This document shows, one piece after another, positions 32,663 through 41,347 of a stretch of 64,000 nt of DNA. The stretch is from Marinifilum_A sediminis (GTDB lineage: Bacteria; Bacteroidota; Bacteroidia; Bacteroidales; Marinifilaceae): the NCBI GenBank assembly GCA_947496465.1, contig CANMCX010000003.1, positions 310,001-374,000 on the forward strand, written 5' to 3'. The translations under genes were made by a program, and so were the position numbers. Below the pieces are notes generated by a model. That model did not search any database. It was not told the DNA's origin and saw only the letters and a program-made list of their open reading frames with translations. Numbering within the stretch: the stretch's first letter is position 1; every line of letters begins with the position of its first letter.

Positions 32663-32989
32663 TTAACAAATTCTGCAATTTTTAACATACCACGATACGG
32701 GATGTTCTCTTTTTTCTACTAATTCGGTGATAATTTTTTTATTATCCCAAACAGCACAACACGAAGTGGTTTGGTTTAATGCCTTAATCAGCCTCGACCA
32801 ATCGTTCATGATTTCCATGGTTAAAAGGCTTTCGTACTCCTTAAAGACTTTAATGGCTGAAGATCCACAGAAATGTAGTTTATCTTCAAGAGACTTTAAT
32901 TTGTCATTTTTAGTGAAAATGTGATCACCAACTTTAAAATATTCCTCCTCGTTTAATTGTAGTGTTACTTTAAGATCAATTGTAGTCAT
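32663..32989 (-). CDS. Small Cys-containing protein of unknown function
   Basis: This 108-residue soluble protein has an N-terminal beta-rich part (IDLKVTLQLNEEEYFKVGDHIFTK) and five cysteines, including an adjacent pair (TTSCCAVW) and a terminal CRIC. Metal or disulfide chemistry is possible, but no family is recognised. It is convergent with the hemolysin III gene and has no co-oriented close neighbour. Confidence 0.6.
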   Translation of the reverse strand: MTTIDLKVTLQLNEEEYFKVGDHIFTKNDKLKSLEDKLHFCGSSAIKVFKEYESLLTMEIMNDWSRLIKALNQTTSCCAVWDNKKIITELVEKREHPVSWYVKNCRIC

Positions 32990-33148
32990 AGCTTGTTAAT
33001 TTAGGTTAGGATTTGCTTCTTTTTTTCTTTATTAAAGGTTTGTGTTGGTTTGTTTATTTCTCTGATTTATTGATCTTTTCTAAAATTAAGGAATTTTACA
33101 CGTACTAAAAAATAAAAATTATTAAAGACTGATTTCTTTATTTGAATT

Positions 33149-33175
33149 AAAAAAAAAAAGCTCCCAAAAGGGAGC
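33149..33175 (-). terminator. tnaA terminator
   Basis: GCTCCC (33160-33165), loop AAAA and GGGAGC (33170-33175) form a GC-rich hairpin. On the minus strand it is followed by eleven T. It lies 28 bp past the tryptophanase stop. Confidence 0.92.
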
Positions 33176-33202
33176 CTTGCAATATAAAGATTTGATTTTG
33201 TC

Positions 33203-34582
33203 TTAGTCGATTTTCTCTAACTGAACGGTGAAGTGTCTCATAATTGGAGCTTCATCAACAATTTTAAATCCATTCTTAATTTCTAATCTGCGATCATATA
33301 CATTTTTGAAAGCCGCAGCAATAACATCCATATGGTTGTTTGTATAGGTTCTTCTAGGAATAGCTAAACGCAACAACTCTAAATCAGGGTAACGATTTTC
33401 TCTGGTCTCAGGATCTCTATCCGCAAGAATAGCGCCAATCTCAACACCACGAATACCAGCTTCTAAATACAGCTCGCAACCTAATGTTTGTGCTTGAAAT
33501 TCTTCTTTAGGAATATGACTCAAAATTTTCTTAGCATCCACAAAAATGGCATGACCACCAATTGGCTTCTGGAATGGGATGCCATATTCTTCAAGTTTAG
33601 CTCCCAGGTACTCCACCTGCTTAATACGAGTCTCCAGGTATTCGAACTCGGTACCTTCATCTAAACCTTGAGCCAATGCATTCATGTCACGACCAGACAT
33701 TCCACCATAAGTTACATAGCCTTCGAACATGATATTATAAGTAGATGCTTGCTTCCAAAGCTCTTTACTTCTCATTCCAATGAAACCACCCATGTTTACA
33801 ATAGCATCTTTTTTAGAACTCATGGTAGCCATATCAGCATACGAATACATCTCTTTTACAATCTCTTTTATTGTTTTATCCTGATATCCTTCTTCACGAG
33901 TTTTAATAAAGTATGCGTTCTCAGCAAAACGTGCTGAATCGAAACAAACTGGAATTTCATATTTGTCTGCCAATTCTTTTACTGCTTTTATATTTGCCAT
34001 AGAAACAGGCTGTCCTCCTGATGTGTTACAAGTTACAGTAACAATAATCATAGGAATTTGCTCTTTTGGATAAGTAGAAAGAACTGATTCCAATTTGATT
34101 AAATCCAGATTACCTTTAAAAGGATGATCAATTTCTGTATCAAAAGCTTCATCGATAGTACAATCTACTGCTTTAGCTTTTCTAAATTCAATGTGACCTT
34201 TGGTTGTATCAAAATGTGAATTTCCTGGAACGATATCTCCATCTTTTACCAATACCGAGAATAGTACATTTTCAGCTGCACGTCCCTGGTGAGTAGGAAG
34301 AAAGTGATCGAAACCCAAAATGTTTTTTAGGGCTGATTTCATATTGTAATACGAGCGAGCACCAGCATAACTTTCGTCGCCAAGCATCATTGCCGACCAC
34401 TGTTTGTCACTCATTGCACCTGTACCCGAATCGGTAAGTAAGTCAATAAAAACATGATCACTTTTTAGATTGAACAGATTGTAATTGGCTTCTTTAAGCC
34501 ATTGTTCTCTTTCTTCACGAGTGCTTCTTCTGATGGTTTCAACCATCTTAATTTTATATGATTCTGCAAATGGTAATTTCAT
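33203..34582 (-). CDS. tnaA: Tryptophanase (tryptophan indole-lyase)
   Basis: This PLP beta-eliminating lyase converts L-tryptophan to indole, pyruvate and ammonia. The 459 residues match tryptophanase/tyrosine phenol-lyase throughout: IDLLTDSGTGAMSDKQW, PTHQGRAAEN, and the PLP lysine in MSSKKDA (K258). Two positions separate the enzymes. D125 in HFDTTKGH is the tryptophanase Asp (Thr in phenol-lyase), and I382 in GVEIG stands where phenol-lyase has its substrate-binding Arg. Tryptophanase is therefore preferred. The gene is monocistronic, with a strong terminator and a long 5' gap. Confidence 0.93.
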   Translation of the reverse strand: MKLPFAESYKIKMVETIRRSTREEREQWLKEANYNLFNLKSDHVFIDLLTDSGTGAMSDKQWSAMMLGDESYAGARSYYNMKSALKNILGFDHFLPTHQGRAAENVLFSVLVKDGDIVPGNSHFDTTKGHIEFRKAKAVDCTIDEAFDTEIDHPFKGNLDLIKLESVLSTYPKEQIPMIIVTVTCNTSGGQPVSMANIKAVKELADKYEIPVCFDSARFAENAYFIKTREEGYQDKTIKEIVKEMYSYADMATMSSKKDAIVNMGGFIGMRSKELWKQASTYNIMFEGYVTYGGMSGRDMNALAQGLDEGTEFEYLETRIKQVEYLGAKLEEYGIPFQKPIGGHAIFVDAKKILSHIPKEEFQAQTLGCELYLEAGIRGVEIGAILADRDPETRENRYPDLELLRLAIPRRTYTNNHMDVIAAAFKNVYDRRLEIKNGFKIVDEAPIMRHFTVQLEKID

Positions 34583-35149
34583 GATAATTATATTGAATGT
34601 TGTTAATTTTCTTGATTGTACATGCCATCACAAACTAAGCTTCAAATGATTTTATCATTTTGATTCTTGTAAATGTCTGGGTTGGCACTAGTTTGTATAG
34701 GTATACGAACAATTTAACCAAATAGATTTATGCTATTCAGTTATTGCTGTTAGTAAATTAATTTGGAAATGTTGGGACGAATGATCCCTAAACGAGTTTA
34801 GAAATGAAACTCGTCTCTGTTTTTAATGTTAAGGTAGACTTTGTGTGTCAGTTTTGGAAGTTGATATTTTATTTCCATAGGTTCTGATTTTTCTACTTCG
34901 CCAAATTTAAATTATTTTCTGATGATATAAAAATACTTGAACGAGAAAATGCAAACGTTTGAGTTGAAATGATTTGTTGGAAAGCCTTATTTTTGGTCTG
35001 TTTTTTGATAATATTGAGTTCATTATTTCTTTTAAGAACGAAATAATTTTGACATTTTTGCAGGTGCCTTGTGCAACATTGATTTGTTGTATGTACTTGT
35101 GTAAGTTCCAAAAGCCCAATTAATTTTAAATAAGAACAGAACTACGCCC
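34583..35149. other. Long divergent gap upstream of tnaA
   Basis: This 567-bp gap separates tnaA (minus) from the DUF3078 gene (plus). It contains several small inverted repeats: AAATGAT/ATCATTT near 34653-34669, GGGA/TCCC near 34774-34788, and ACGAGTTT/AAACTCGT (34792-34799 and 34807-34814). No exact -7 box or credible ORF is seen. It may hold tnaA leader control, but no TnaC-like peptide with a Trp codon could be assigned. Confidence 0.4.
34792..34825 (+). terminator. Possible plus-strand terminator in the tnaA-DUF3078 gap
   Basis: ACGAGTTT (34792-34799) and AAACTCGT (34807-34814) form an 8-bp stem with a 7-nt loop, followed by CTCTGTTTTTAA. No plus-strand gene lies just upstream, so it may end a short RNA or be fortuitous. 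Confidence 0.4.
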
Positions 35150-36781
35150 ATGATTCGTTTTTTTTGTGTTTTACTGATATTAATTCAGCCAATAGCATTA
35201 TTTGCTCAATCAAAAGTTCAGAAAGATTCCATATTAATTGATACGATTCGTTTAGACGAATCAATGTATCGTTTAAAGCAAAATTCTACCGATTCTTTAA
35301 AGCATTTTGCTCATGATTCGGTCTTAACTCAAATTCAAGATCCTTTGTATCACCTCAATAATGTCGGTTTTCGATTCATTGTGAGAGAACTTGCAATGGA
35401 CTATTCGAAACAATATCACCAAACTGATTCTGTGCAAGAAGCTGTAAATACTTTATTGGAATATGTAAAAAACGATAGTATCCGTAATATGGTTTTCTAT
35501 CTAAAGGAATATATTGACAATAGAAAAACAGAGGATGCTTTGCGCGAGGTTAAAAAGCAAGCTGAATTGGAAAGAGTTTTAAGTTATCAGCCAGATTTAG
35601 ATCAAATACAAGAAGTACCAGATAATAATTCATGGAAGGGTGAAGCCTTAACTGAATTGTATAATTATGTAGAGAAGGATCCTGTACATCAGTGGATAAG
35701 AGAGATAAGCAGGGATTCTGTATTTCTGGGCGTGAAAAATTTCATGAATGATTCTGTTAAGTTTTGGATTAATAATGGGAAACAAGATTTTAAGAGGTTT
35801 TGGCTGAAAAAAAATAAACGGGATTCAATTGGAATTTGGATTCAAAATACTACAGATAGGTCAGTGCGAATTTTGGTTGATGATGATGTTTATCAACAAT
35901 CCGTTCAAAGATCGAAAGTTAGAGGAACAAGTGTAAGACTGGTTAAGAAGATGTCTGCAGATCAATATAAGTTAGCTAAACTAGGACGATATAAGCGATA
36001 TTCGCAGATTTGGAAATTGGGAGCAACAATTGGTTTATCATTTAACCAGGGGCATGTTAGTGATAGCTGGTCTGGCGGTGGCGAGAGCTCTATAGCTACA
36101 CTTTCAACTATTAATGCTTTTGCCAATTATAAAAAGGGAATTCATACATGGGATAATAGTTTGGATGTAAAATATGGTTTGTTGAAATCAGGTGATAATG
36201 GTTTTAGAAAAAATGAAGATAAAATTGAATTCAACACCAAGTATGGACAGAAAGCGGTTAAGAATTGGTATTATTCAGCACAGTTTAATCTTAAAACACA
36301 AATGTTAAAAGGGTACGATTATCCAGCTGATAATCCACGAAAACTGAAATCGAACTTTTTTGCTCCTGCTTATATTATTGCTTCAATTGGTATGGATTAT
36401 AAGCCAAATAAAAACTTATCAATACTTCTTTCGCCTTTATCAGCTAAATACACAATTGTAAATGATACAATTCTAATTGATCAAACTCAATATGGTATCG
36501 ATGAAGATGAGAAAGTGAAAAAAGAGGTTGGTTCGTATGTTAATTTTTCTCATAAACTGAAATTTTGGGAGGATATGGAATTGCAGAACAAAGTTTCGCT
36601 TTATTCGAATTATTCGGAGAAACCTAAGAATATTGATATTGATTGGGAACTAATTTTAACAATGCCAATCAATCAATATTTGTCTACTAAGATTTCAACA
36701 CATATCATATCCGATGATGATACCGGGTCGAAAGTTCAGTTTAAAGAGAACCTTTCGGTTGGAGTGAGTTATCGTTTTTAA
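35150..36781 (+). CDS. DUF3078 outer-membrane protein
   Basis: This 543-residue protein has a signal peptide (MIRFFCVLLILIQPIALFAQ). An N-terminal helical region of about 270 residues is rich in charged residues. A C-terminal beta-barrel-like region (about 290-543; LGATIGLSFNQGHVSDSWSGGGESS, ending in an aromatic GVSYRF strand) matches DUF3078, and the final Phe is typical of outer-membrane proteins. Function is unknown. The long N-terminal helical part, with repeated DSV/KFW motifs, is an unusual addition to the DUF3078 core. Confidence 0.82.
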   Translation: MIRFFCVLLILIQPIALFAQSKVQKDSILIDTIRLDESMYRLKQNSTDSLKHFAHDSVLTQIQDPLYHLNNVGFRFIVRELAMDYSKQYHQTDSVQEAVNTLLEYVKNDSIRNMVFYLKEYIDNRKTEDALREVKKQAELERVLSYQPDLDQIQEVPDNNSWKGEALTELYNYVEKDPVHQWIREISRDSVFLGVKNFMNDSVKFWINNGKQDFKRFWLKKNKRDSIGIWIQNTTDRSVRILVDDDVYQQSVQRSKVRGTSVRLVKKMSADQYKLAKLGRYKRYSQIWKLGATIGLSFNQGHVSDSWSGGGESSIATLSTINAFANYKKGIHTWDNSLDVKYGLLKSGDNGFRKNEDKIEFNTKYGQKAVKNWYYSAQFNLKTQMLKGYDYPADNPRKLKSNFFAPAYIIASIGMDYKPNKNLSILLSPLSAKYTIVNDTILIDQTQYGIDEDEKVKKEVGSYVNFSHKLKFWEDMELQNKVSLYSNYSEKPKNIDIDWELILTMPINQYLSTKISTHIISDDDTGSKVQFKENLSVGVSYRF

Positions 36782-36902
36782 AATTATTTTGCAAGGGTAT
36801 AAATACCCAATTTATTGAATAGTGAAGTAAATAAGTGTGTTTTTAAACCTGTTTTAATCGTTTAAAAACCATTATTTTGTGATAGAATTAAAACATTAAT
36901 CT

Positions 36903-37370
36903 ATGAGTTTAAATTTTGCGGTTCCTGGTGTTGGAACGATTACTATCGATACCTTGGTGGTAGATTCGAATGGAACATTAACCGTCAAAGGTGAGATGGT
37001 TCCTGGTGTAGTTGAGAGAATTCATCGTCTTCAAAGTTTAGGCGTAAATGTGGTTATGATTTCTTCGGATCAAAGAGGAAATGCGCGTGCTTTAGCTTTA
37101 TCGAGTGGGATTGCTTATTATGAAGCGAACAATTCAAGAGAAAAAGAAGACGTATTGTTATCTCTTGGAAGTAATAATGTTGCTGCAATTGGTAATGCTC
37201 GTATTGATATTGGACTTTTTGTTCAGTCAATTGTATCTATTGCAACTTTGCAAAGTGAAGGTATTCATAAGGATATAATCGATCATGTTGATGTAATTGT
37301 GCCATCCATTAATGACGCATTGGATTTTTTCCTTGATGAGGATACATTTATTGCCACAATGAAACGATAA
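36903..37370 (+). CDS. HAD-superfamily soluble P-type ATPase-like protein (COG4087 type)
   Basis: This 155-residue protein shows the HAD core. The nucleophile motif is DSNGT (D21, with Asn in place of the second Asp as in COG4087 DxNGT proteins), motif II is MISSDQ, and the late motif is AIGNARIDIGLF. It resembles the phosphorylation domain of P-type ATPases without membrane parts. The substrate is unknown. The gene ends 20 bp before a GAAA-tetraloop terminator and stands alone. Confidence 0.85.
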   Translation: MSLNFAVPGVGTITIDTLVVDSNGTLTVKGEMVPGVVERIHRLQSLGVNVVMISSDQRGNARALALSSGIAYYEANNSREKEDVLLSLGSNNVAAIGNARIDIGLFVQSIVSIATLQSEGIHKDIIDHVDVIVPSINDALDFFLDEDTFIATMKR

Positions 37371-37390
37371 TTGATTTAAAATTGATATAA

Positions 37391-37415
37391 AAATCTCCGA
37401 AAGGAGATTTTTTTT
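37391..37415 (+). terminator. Terminator with GAAA tetraloop
   Basis: AAATCTCC (37391-37398), GAAA and GGAGATTT (37403-37410) followed by T5. It ends the HAD gene. An in-frame TTG for the rhodanese gene falls within its T run, which argues against that upstream start. Confidence 0.9.
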
Positions 37416-37464
37416 GCATACTTGCGAACTAAGAGCTATTTTTTCTCTACTATTAGATTGTACT

Positions 37465-37899
37465 ATGGATGTAATATTGGTTGTTTTTTCGGTATTAGCA
37501 CTTATTTTTGGAGTGTATTGGTATTTTATTCATGTACCGGATTATTATGGGTACATTACTAAACGTGGAGAAGATATGAAGAAATATCTTTCACCAGATG
37601 AGCTTCTGTTATTGTCGAAACAGGATCATGAAGATATATGGATTTTGGATGTGAGGGAAGAAGAGAATTTTCTTTTAGGTCACATTCCAGGAGCTAAAAA
37701 TTTTCCTCATGATAAAGTCGATCAGTGGTACTCCGAAATACCTAAAAACAAAAAGCTAATTTTATATTGTGATTTAAGTTTAAAAACCCAAAACGTGATT
37801 GTGTTTCTTGAAGAGAAAGGTTATGATCAAATGTTAAATTGGGGAAAATACAAGCGTTGGAAATTCGATGAGGTTGTGGAAGAAACCATTACTATTTGA
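37465..37899 (+). CDS. Membrane-anchored rhodanese-like protein
   Basis: From the ATG at 37465 the 144-residue product has one N-terminal membrane helix (DVILVVFSVLALIFGVYWYF) and a rhodanese domain (about 45-135). The domain has WILDVREEENFLLGHIPGAKNFP and the active-site cysteine in YCDLSLKTQN (C102). Such proteins carry sulfane sulfur or act in thiol chemistry at the membrane. An upstream TTG at 37414 is possible but lies inside the preceding terminator. The end overlaps the convergent macrodomain gene by 8 bp. Confidence 0.85.
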   Translation: MDVILVVFSVLALIFGVYWYFIHVPDYYGYITKRGEDMKKYLSPDELLLLSKQDHEDIWILDVREEENFLLGHIPGAKNFPHDKVDQWYSEIPKNKKLILYCDLSLKTQNVIVFLEEKGYDQMLNWGKYKRWKFDEVVEETITI

Positions 37900-38392
37900 G
37901 TAGTTCGTTATAAATCTTTAAATTTTCATCATCGAAAACGCAGAATGTTACTTCAATTAGATGCTCACATTTTGCCAGTTGTTTTTTTACTGTTTTTACG
38001 GCTATACGTGCTGCTTCCACTTTAGGATATCCATACACGCCAGTACTTATGTTCGGAAATGCTATGCTTTGTAGTTTATTTTTCTCTGCTAATTGTATAC
38101 TTTTTTTATAGCAATTTTTTAATAGTTTAGGCTCATCTGTATTTCCATTTTTCCAAATTGGTCCAACCGTATGAATAACATGTAGACAAGGCAATAAGTA
38201 GCCTTTGGTAATCTTAGCATCTCCTGTATCACATCCATTTAATTTTTTACATTCTTGCAGAAGTTCAGGACCAGCTGTACGATGAATTGCACCATCAACT
38301 CCACCACCTCCCAATAAATTTGAGTTTGCTGCATTAACAATAACATCTACATTTAATGTCGTAATATCTCCCTTAAAAATTTTAATTTCCAT
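37892..38392 (-). CDS. Macrodomain protein (O-acetyl-ADP-ribose deacetylase type)
   Basis: This 166-residue single macrodomain has the ADP-ribose-binding signatures GDITTLNVDVIVNAANSNLLGGGGVDGAIH, GDAKITKGYLLPCLHVIHTVGP and IAFPNISTGVYGYP. This is the MacroD/YmdB type, which hydrolyses O-acetyl-ADP-ribose or mono-ADP-ribosyl groups. No toxin or sirtuin gene is adjacent. It overlaps the 3' end of the rhodanese gene by 8 bp in convergent arrangement. Confidence 0.92.
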   Translation of the reverse strand: MEIKIFKGDITTLNVDVIVNAANSNLLGGGGVDGAIHRTAGPELLQECKKLNGCDTGDAKITKGYLLPCLHVIHTVGPIWKNGNTDEPKLLKNCYKKSIQLAEKNKLQSIAFPNISTGVYGYPKVEAARIAVKTVKKQLAKCEHLIEVTFCVFDDENLKIYNELLK

Positions 38393-38691
38393 TTTTTTAT
38401 CAAGATTTACTTGTTTTACTTTTTTGTTGCCTGTAATAATCCTAACTTATTCTGTTCTTTTTAAGCTCAAAACCAAAGCTTTATTTTACTGGTTTTCTTT
38501 CTCAATTTAACTTATACTAAATGTGAAGATGGGGCACTATAAATTTACCAATTCAAATTCATTATAAAAAAACATTTCGAAATCGATTGCAATTCATTGA
38601 TTGTGAAAATGTTTGTTCCGGTTTGGAAAAATATTTTTATTTTAGCCGCGCTAGCCAAGCAAATTGATTGAAATATATTAAATTGACAATT

Positions 38692-39786
38692 ATGAAAAGA
38701 GTATTAGTTGCAACCGGGGGTGGTGATTGCCCAGGATTAAATGCTGTGATTCGCGCCGTTGTGAAACGTGCAGCTCAGGAAAAAGATTGGGAAGTTGTTG
38801 GAAGTATTCAGTCTTTCGATGGAATTTTGAAAGAGCCAACAGAAATTAAGATATTAGATGATGCAGCAGTTAAGGGTATCCACTATCAAGGTGGAACTAT
38901 AATTGGTACTACTACTAAAGGTGGACCTTTCGCTTGGCCTGTAAAGAACAAAGATGGATCATGGGGATCTGCAGATCGTTCAGACGAGATGATTCGTAAA
39001 TTACAATATTTGGGAGTTGATGCTGTAATTAGTATCGGTGGTGATGGTTCTCAAAAAATTTCGCAAGCACTTTACGAAAAAGGATTGAACATTATTGGCG
39101 TACCTAAGACTATCGATAATGACCTTTCAGCTACCGATTTTACTTTTGGTTATCAAACTGCTGTTCAGATTTGTACAGAGGCTGTTGATAAGTTGAAGAC
39201 TACTGCTGCTTCTCACAATCGTGTTTTCATTTTGGAAGCTATGGGACGTGATGCGGGATGGATTGCTTTAAGTGCTGCTATTGCAGGTGGTGCAGAAGCT
39301 TGTTTGATTCCTGAGATTCCTTATGATATTAAGAAGGTTAAGCAGAAGTTGGATACTCGTTTCTTGAAAGGAAAAGGTTTTGGTATTATCGTTGTTGCCG
39401 AAGGAGCTATGCCTAAAGGTGGTACTGCTTTAGCAGAGGAAAGTACTGAAGTTGGTAATCCTAACTTGAAATTAGCTGGTGCTGCTGATCGTTTAGCTGC
39501 GGAATTAAAAGCTGCTGGTGTTGAAGCTGATATTCGTACTACTGTTTTAGGTCACTTACAACGTGGTGGTATTCCTGTAGCTTACGACCGTGTTTTAGCT
39601 ACTCAGTTCGGAGTGAAAGCTTTCGAAATGGTATTGGAAGGAAAATTTGGACAGATGGTTGCTTACCGTCACCCTGAAGTTGTTGGCGTACCTCTTCCAG
39701 AGGCTATCGGACAACAGAACCTTGTTGATCCAAAAGCGAACTTGGTTCAGACAGCAAAAGGTGTTGGAATTGCATTCGGAGACTAA
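38692..39786 (+). CDS. pfkA: 6-phosphofructokinase (mixed-motif group III type)
   Basis: This enzyme phosphorylates fructose 6-phosphate in glycolysis. The 364-residue product from the ATG at 38692 (MKRVLVATGGGDCPGLN) replaces a poorer upstream start. The donor-site motif GGDGS (116-120) has the Gly of ATP-dependent enzymes, while PKTIDND (138-144) has the Lys typical of PPi-type sequences; the catalytic Asp is D142. This G+K combination defines the mixed-substrate group III PFKs, which are usually ATP-dependent. Codon use is more GCT/GGT-biased than in neighbouring genes, consistent with high expression. Confidence 0.93.
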   Translation: MKRVLVATGGGDCPGLNAVIRAVVKRAAQEKDWEVVGSIQSFDGILKEPTEIKILDDAAVKGIHYQGGTIIGTTTKGGPFAWPVKNKDGSWGSADRSDEMIRKLQYLGVDAVISIGGDGSQKISQALYEKGLNIIGVPKTIDNDLSATDFTFGYQTAVQICTEAVDKLKTTAASHNRVFILEAMGRDAGWIALSAAIAGGAEACLIPEIPYDIKKVKQKLDTRFLKGKGFGIIVVAEGAMPKGGTALAEESTEVGNPNLKLAGAADRLAAELKAAGVEADIRTTVLGHLQRGGIPVAYDRVLATQFGVKAFEMVLEGKFGQMVAYRHPEVVGVPLPEAIGQQNLVDPKANLVQTAKGVGIAFGD

Positions 39787-39808
39787 TTCGGAGCAAGGAA
39801 ATATTATC

Positions 39809-39838
39809 AACCGGAATCGTAATGGTTCCGGTTTTTTT
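39809..39838 (+). terminator. pfkA terminator
   Basis: AACCGGAA (39809-39816) and TTCCGGTT (39826-39833) form a stem with a 9-nt loop followed by a T run, 22 bp past the pfkA stop. Confidence 0.9.
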
Positions 39839-39843
39839 GTGCC

Positions 39844-40266
39844 TTAATGAAAGCGATTTTGCCATTCAGGCTTAGGAATCATGCAATCTTTTTTTCTGCC
39901 GAATACCTTGTAGCGGTTAATGGAAATAATATCATAAACCCAATTGGTCAGTTTTTTAGGTATGAATCTGAAATGATAGATAATTTTCCAAGGATAGATC
40001 AGATGTTTGGTAATCTCAAAGGCTGCTGTGCTTTTTGTGAATACTAGCCCATTTTCAATGAAAACGACAGTTCTAAAATCTTCATTGTGTAAATTTAACG
40101 CTTTAAGATGTTGTTGTGCATATTCAGATTGAAGTGGAGCGAAATGTAGGTTCTCTTTGCGATTGTAGGCAAGAAGAAAGCGAACCGAAGTGTTACATAA
40201 ATTACAAACCCCGTCGAATAAAACGACAGGGTTAGTAATTTTTGTATTTGAAGCATTTTTATGCAT
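39844..40266 (-). CDS. DCC family thiol-disulfide oxidoreductase-like protein (DUF393)
   Basis: This 140-residue protein carries the family signature LFDGVCNLCNTSVRFLL, with a CxxC pair at C21/C24 that gives the family its name (Asp-Cys-Cys). It then has the typical FAPLQSEYAQQHL and FTKSTAAFEI segments. A thiol redox role is predicted, but no substrate is established. It ends 11 bp or less from the pfkA terminator (convergent) and lies 27 bp downstream of the permease gene, so it could be the last gene of the ars-like operon. Confidence 0.88.
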   Translation of the reverse strand: MHKNASNTKITNPVVLFDGVCNLCNTSVRFLLAYNRKENLHFAPLQSEYAQQHLKALNLHNEDFRTVVFIENGLVFTKSTAAFEITKHLIYPWKIIYHFRFIPKKLTNWVYDIISINRYKVFGRKKDCMIPKPEWQNRFH

Positions 40267-40293
40267 GCTGGAAATTTCTTAACTCATATCTAT

Positions 40294-41331
40294 TTAATAG
40301 ATAAAGTTAAAAATAAATCCGACTAGTAAAATTCCAGATGCTACAATTCCGACAAATGCCAATATCAAAGGCATTTTTAAAACTTTTTTAAGAATGATTA
40401 CTTCAGGTAGGGATAAACCTATTACTGACATCATAAATGCTAATGCAGTTCCCAAAGATGCTCCCTTTTCTATCAGAACACTTACAATTGGGATAATTCC
40501 CGCAGCATTAGAATACATTGGTATTCCAATAATAATAGATAAAGGCACCGAATACCAGGCAGATTTTCCCATAAGTGTTGCCATAAAATCTTCGGGAACA
40601 TAACCATGAGCTCCTGCACCAATAGCTACACCAATAACTATATACAACCAGATTTTTCCAACAATTTCTTTAACCGAATCTACGCCCGATTTAATTCTTT
40701 CAGAAAATGGAATTTTGGTTTCATCACCTTCTACTTGTCCTGTTTTAACTTGAAAAACCCATTCTTGAACATATTTTTCGAGCTTTAAAACTCCTATAAG
40801 CCAACCAGCGATAATGGCAATTAATAATCCCGTAAGGGTGTAAATAATAGCTGTTTTCCAGCCAAATAATCCTACCAGCATAATTAATGCAATCTCGTTT
40901 ACCATTGGGGCAGCAATCAGGAAACTAAAAGTAACACCTAATGGCACACCAGCTTCAACAAACCCTAAAAATAAAGGAATTGCAGAACAGGAACAGAATG
41001 GTGTTAGAACTCCTAATAAGGCAGCTGATACATTTCCAAAGAAAGTTGACTTACCTGCTAAGGCTTTTCTTGTTTTCTCAGGAGAAAAATAGCTTCGAAT
41101 TATTCCAACTCCGAAAATAATTAGAATTAGTAGGAGCAAAACTTTTGGGACTTCGAAAATAAAGAACCTAAGAGTTTCTGTAAGGTGAGCTTCTTTTGGC
41201 ATAGAGAATATTCCATCAATTATAAAATCTGAAATATTCTGTAAGTTGATATATAAAATGTACCAAACTGGTAATAACAACAGAATCCATATCAGCTGTT
41301 TGTTATTTGTCAGTTGAATTGATTTGATCAT
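40294..41331 (-). CDS. Permease of the ArsP/YraQ (DUF318) family
   Basis: This 345-residue membrane protein has about nine helices and the family signature TPFCSCSAIPLFLGFVEAGVPLG (paired cysteines in CSCS), plus the repeat-like second half with GIPMYSNAAGIIP. Relatives include ArsP, which exports trivalent organoarsenicals, and permeases of unknown substrate. It lies 16 bp downstream of the ArsG-like gene in a five-gene cluster led by an ArsR regulator, which favours metalloid or organoarsenical efflux. Substrate assignment is inference. Confidence 0.88.
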   Translation of the reverse strand: MIKSIQLTNNKQLIWILLLLPVWYILYINLQNISDFIIDGIFSMPKEAHLTETLRFFIFEVPKVLLLLILIIFGVGIIRSYFSPEKTRKALAGKSTFFGNVSAALLGVLTPFCSCSAIPLFLGFVEAGVPLGVTFSFLIAAPMVNEIALIMLVGLFGWKTAIIYTLTGLLIAIIAGWLIGVLKLEKYVQEWVFQVKTGQVEGDETKIPFSERIKSGVDSVKEIVGKIWLYIVIGVAIGAGAHGYVPEDFMATLMGKSAWYSVPLSIIIGIPMYSNAAGIIPIVSVLIEKGASLGTALAFMMSVIGLSLPEVIILKKVLKMPLILAFVGIVASGILLVGFIFNFIY

Positions 41332-41347
41332 TTTTTTTCGAATCTAT

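Noticed and set aside
33203..34582. Tyrosine phenol-lyase as the identity of the PLP lyase
   Set aside because: The phenol-lyase-specific Thr and Arg positions are Asp125 and Ile382 here, as in tryptophanase.
34893..35119. Two overlapping minus-strand open frames of about 70 residues in the tnaA-DUF3078 gap
   Set aside because: Two frames of the same sequence are open at once, the composition is biased to Phe/Ile/Lys/Asn, and there is no family resemblance or promoter. Treated as non-coding.
36795..36808. GGGTAT-AA-ATACCC hairpin after the DUF3078 gene as a terminator
   Set aside because: The stem is short and AT-rich with a 2-nt loop, and no proper T run follows. Too weak to call.
37414..37464. 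Upstream TTG start for the rhodanese-like gene
   Set aside because: It lies within the T run of the preceding terminator. The ATG at 37465 gives a normal membrane anchor.
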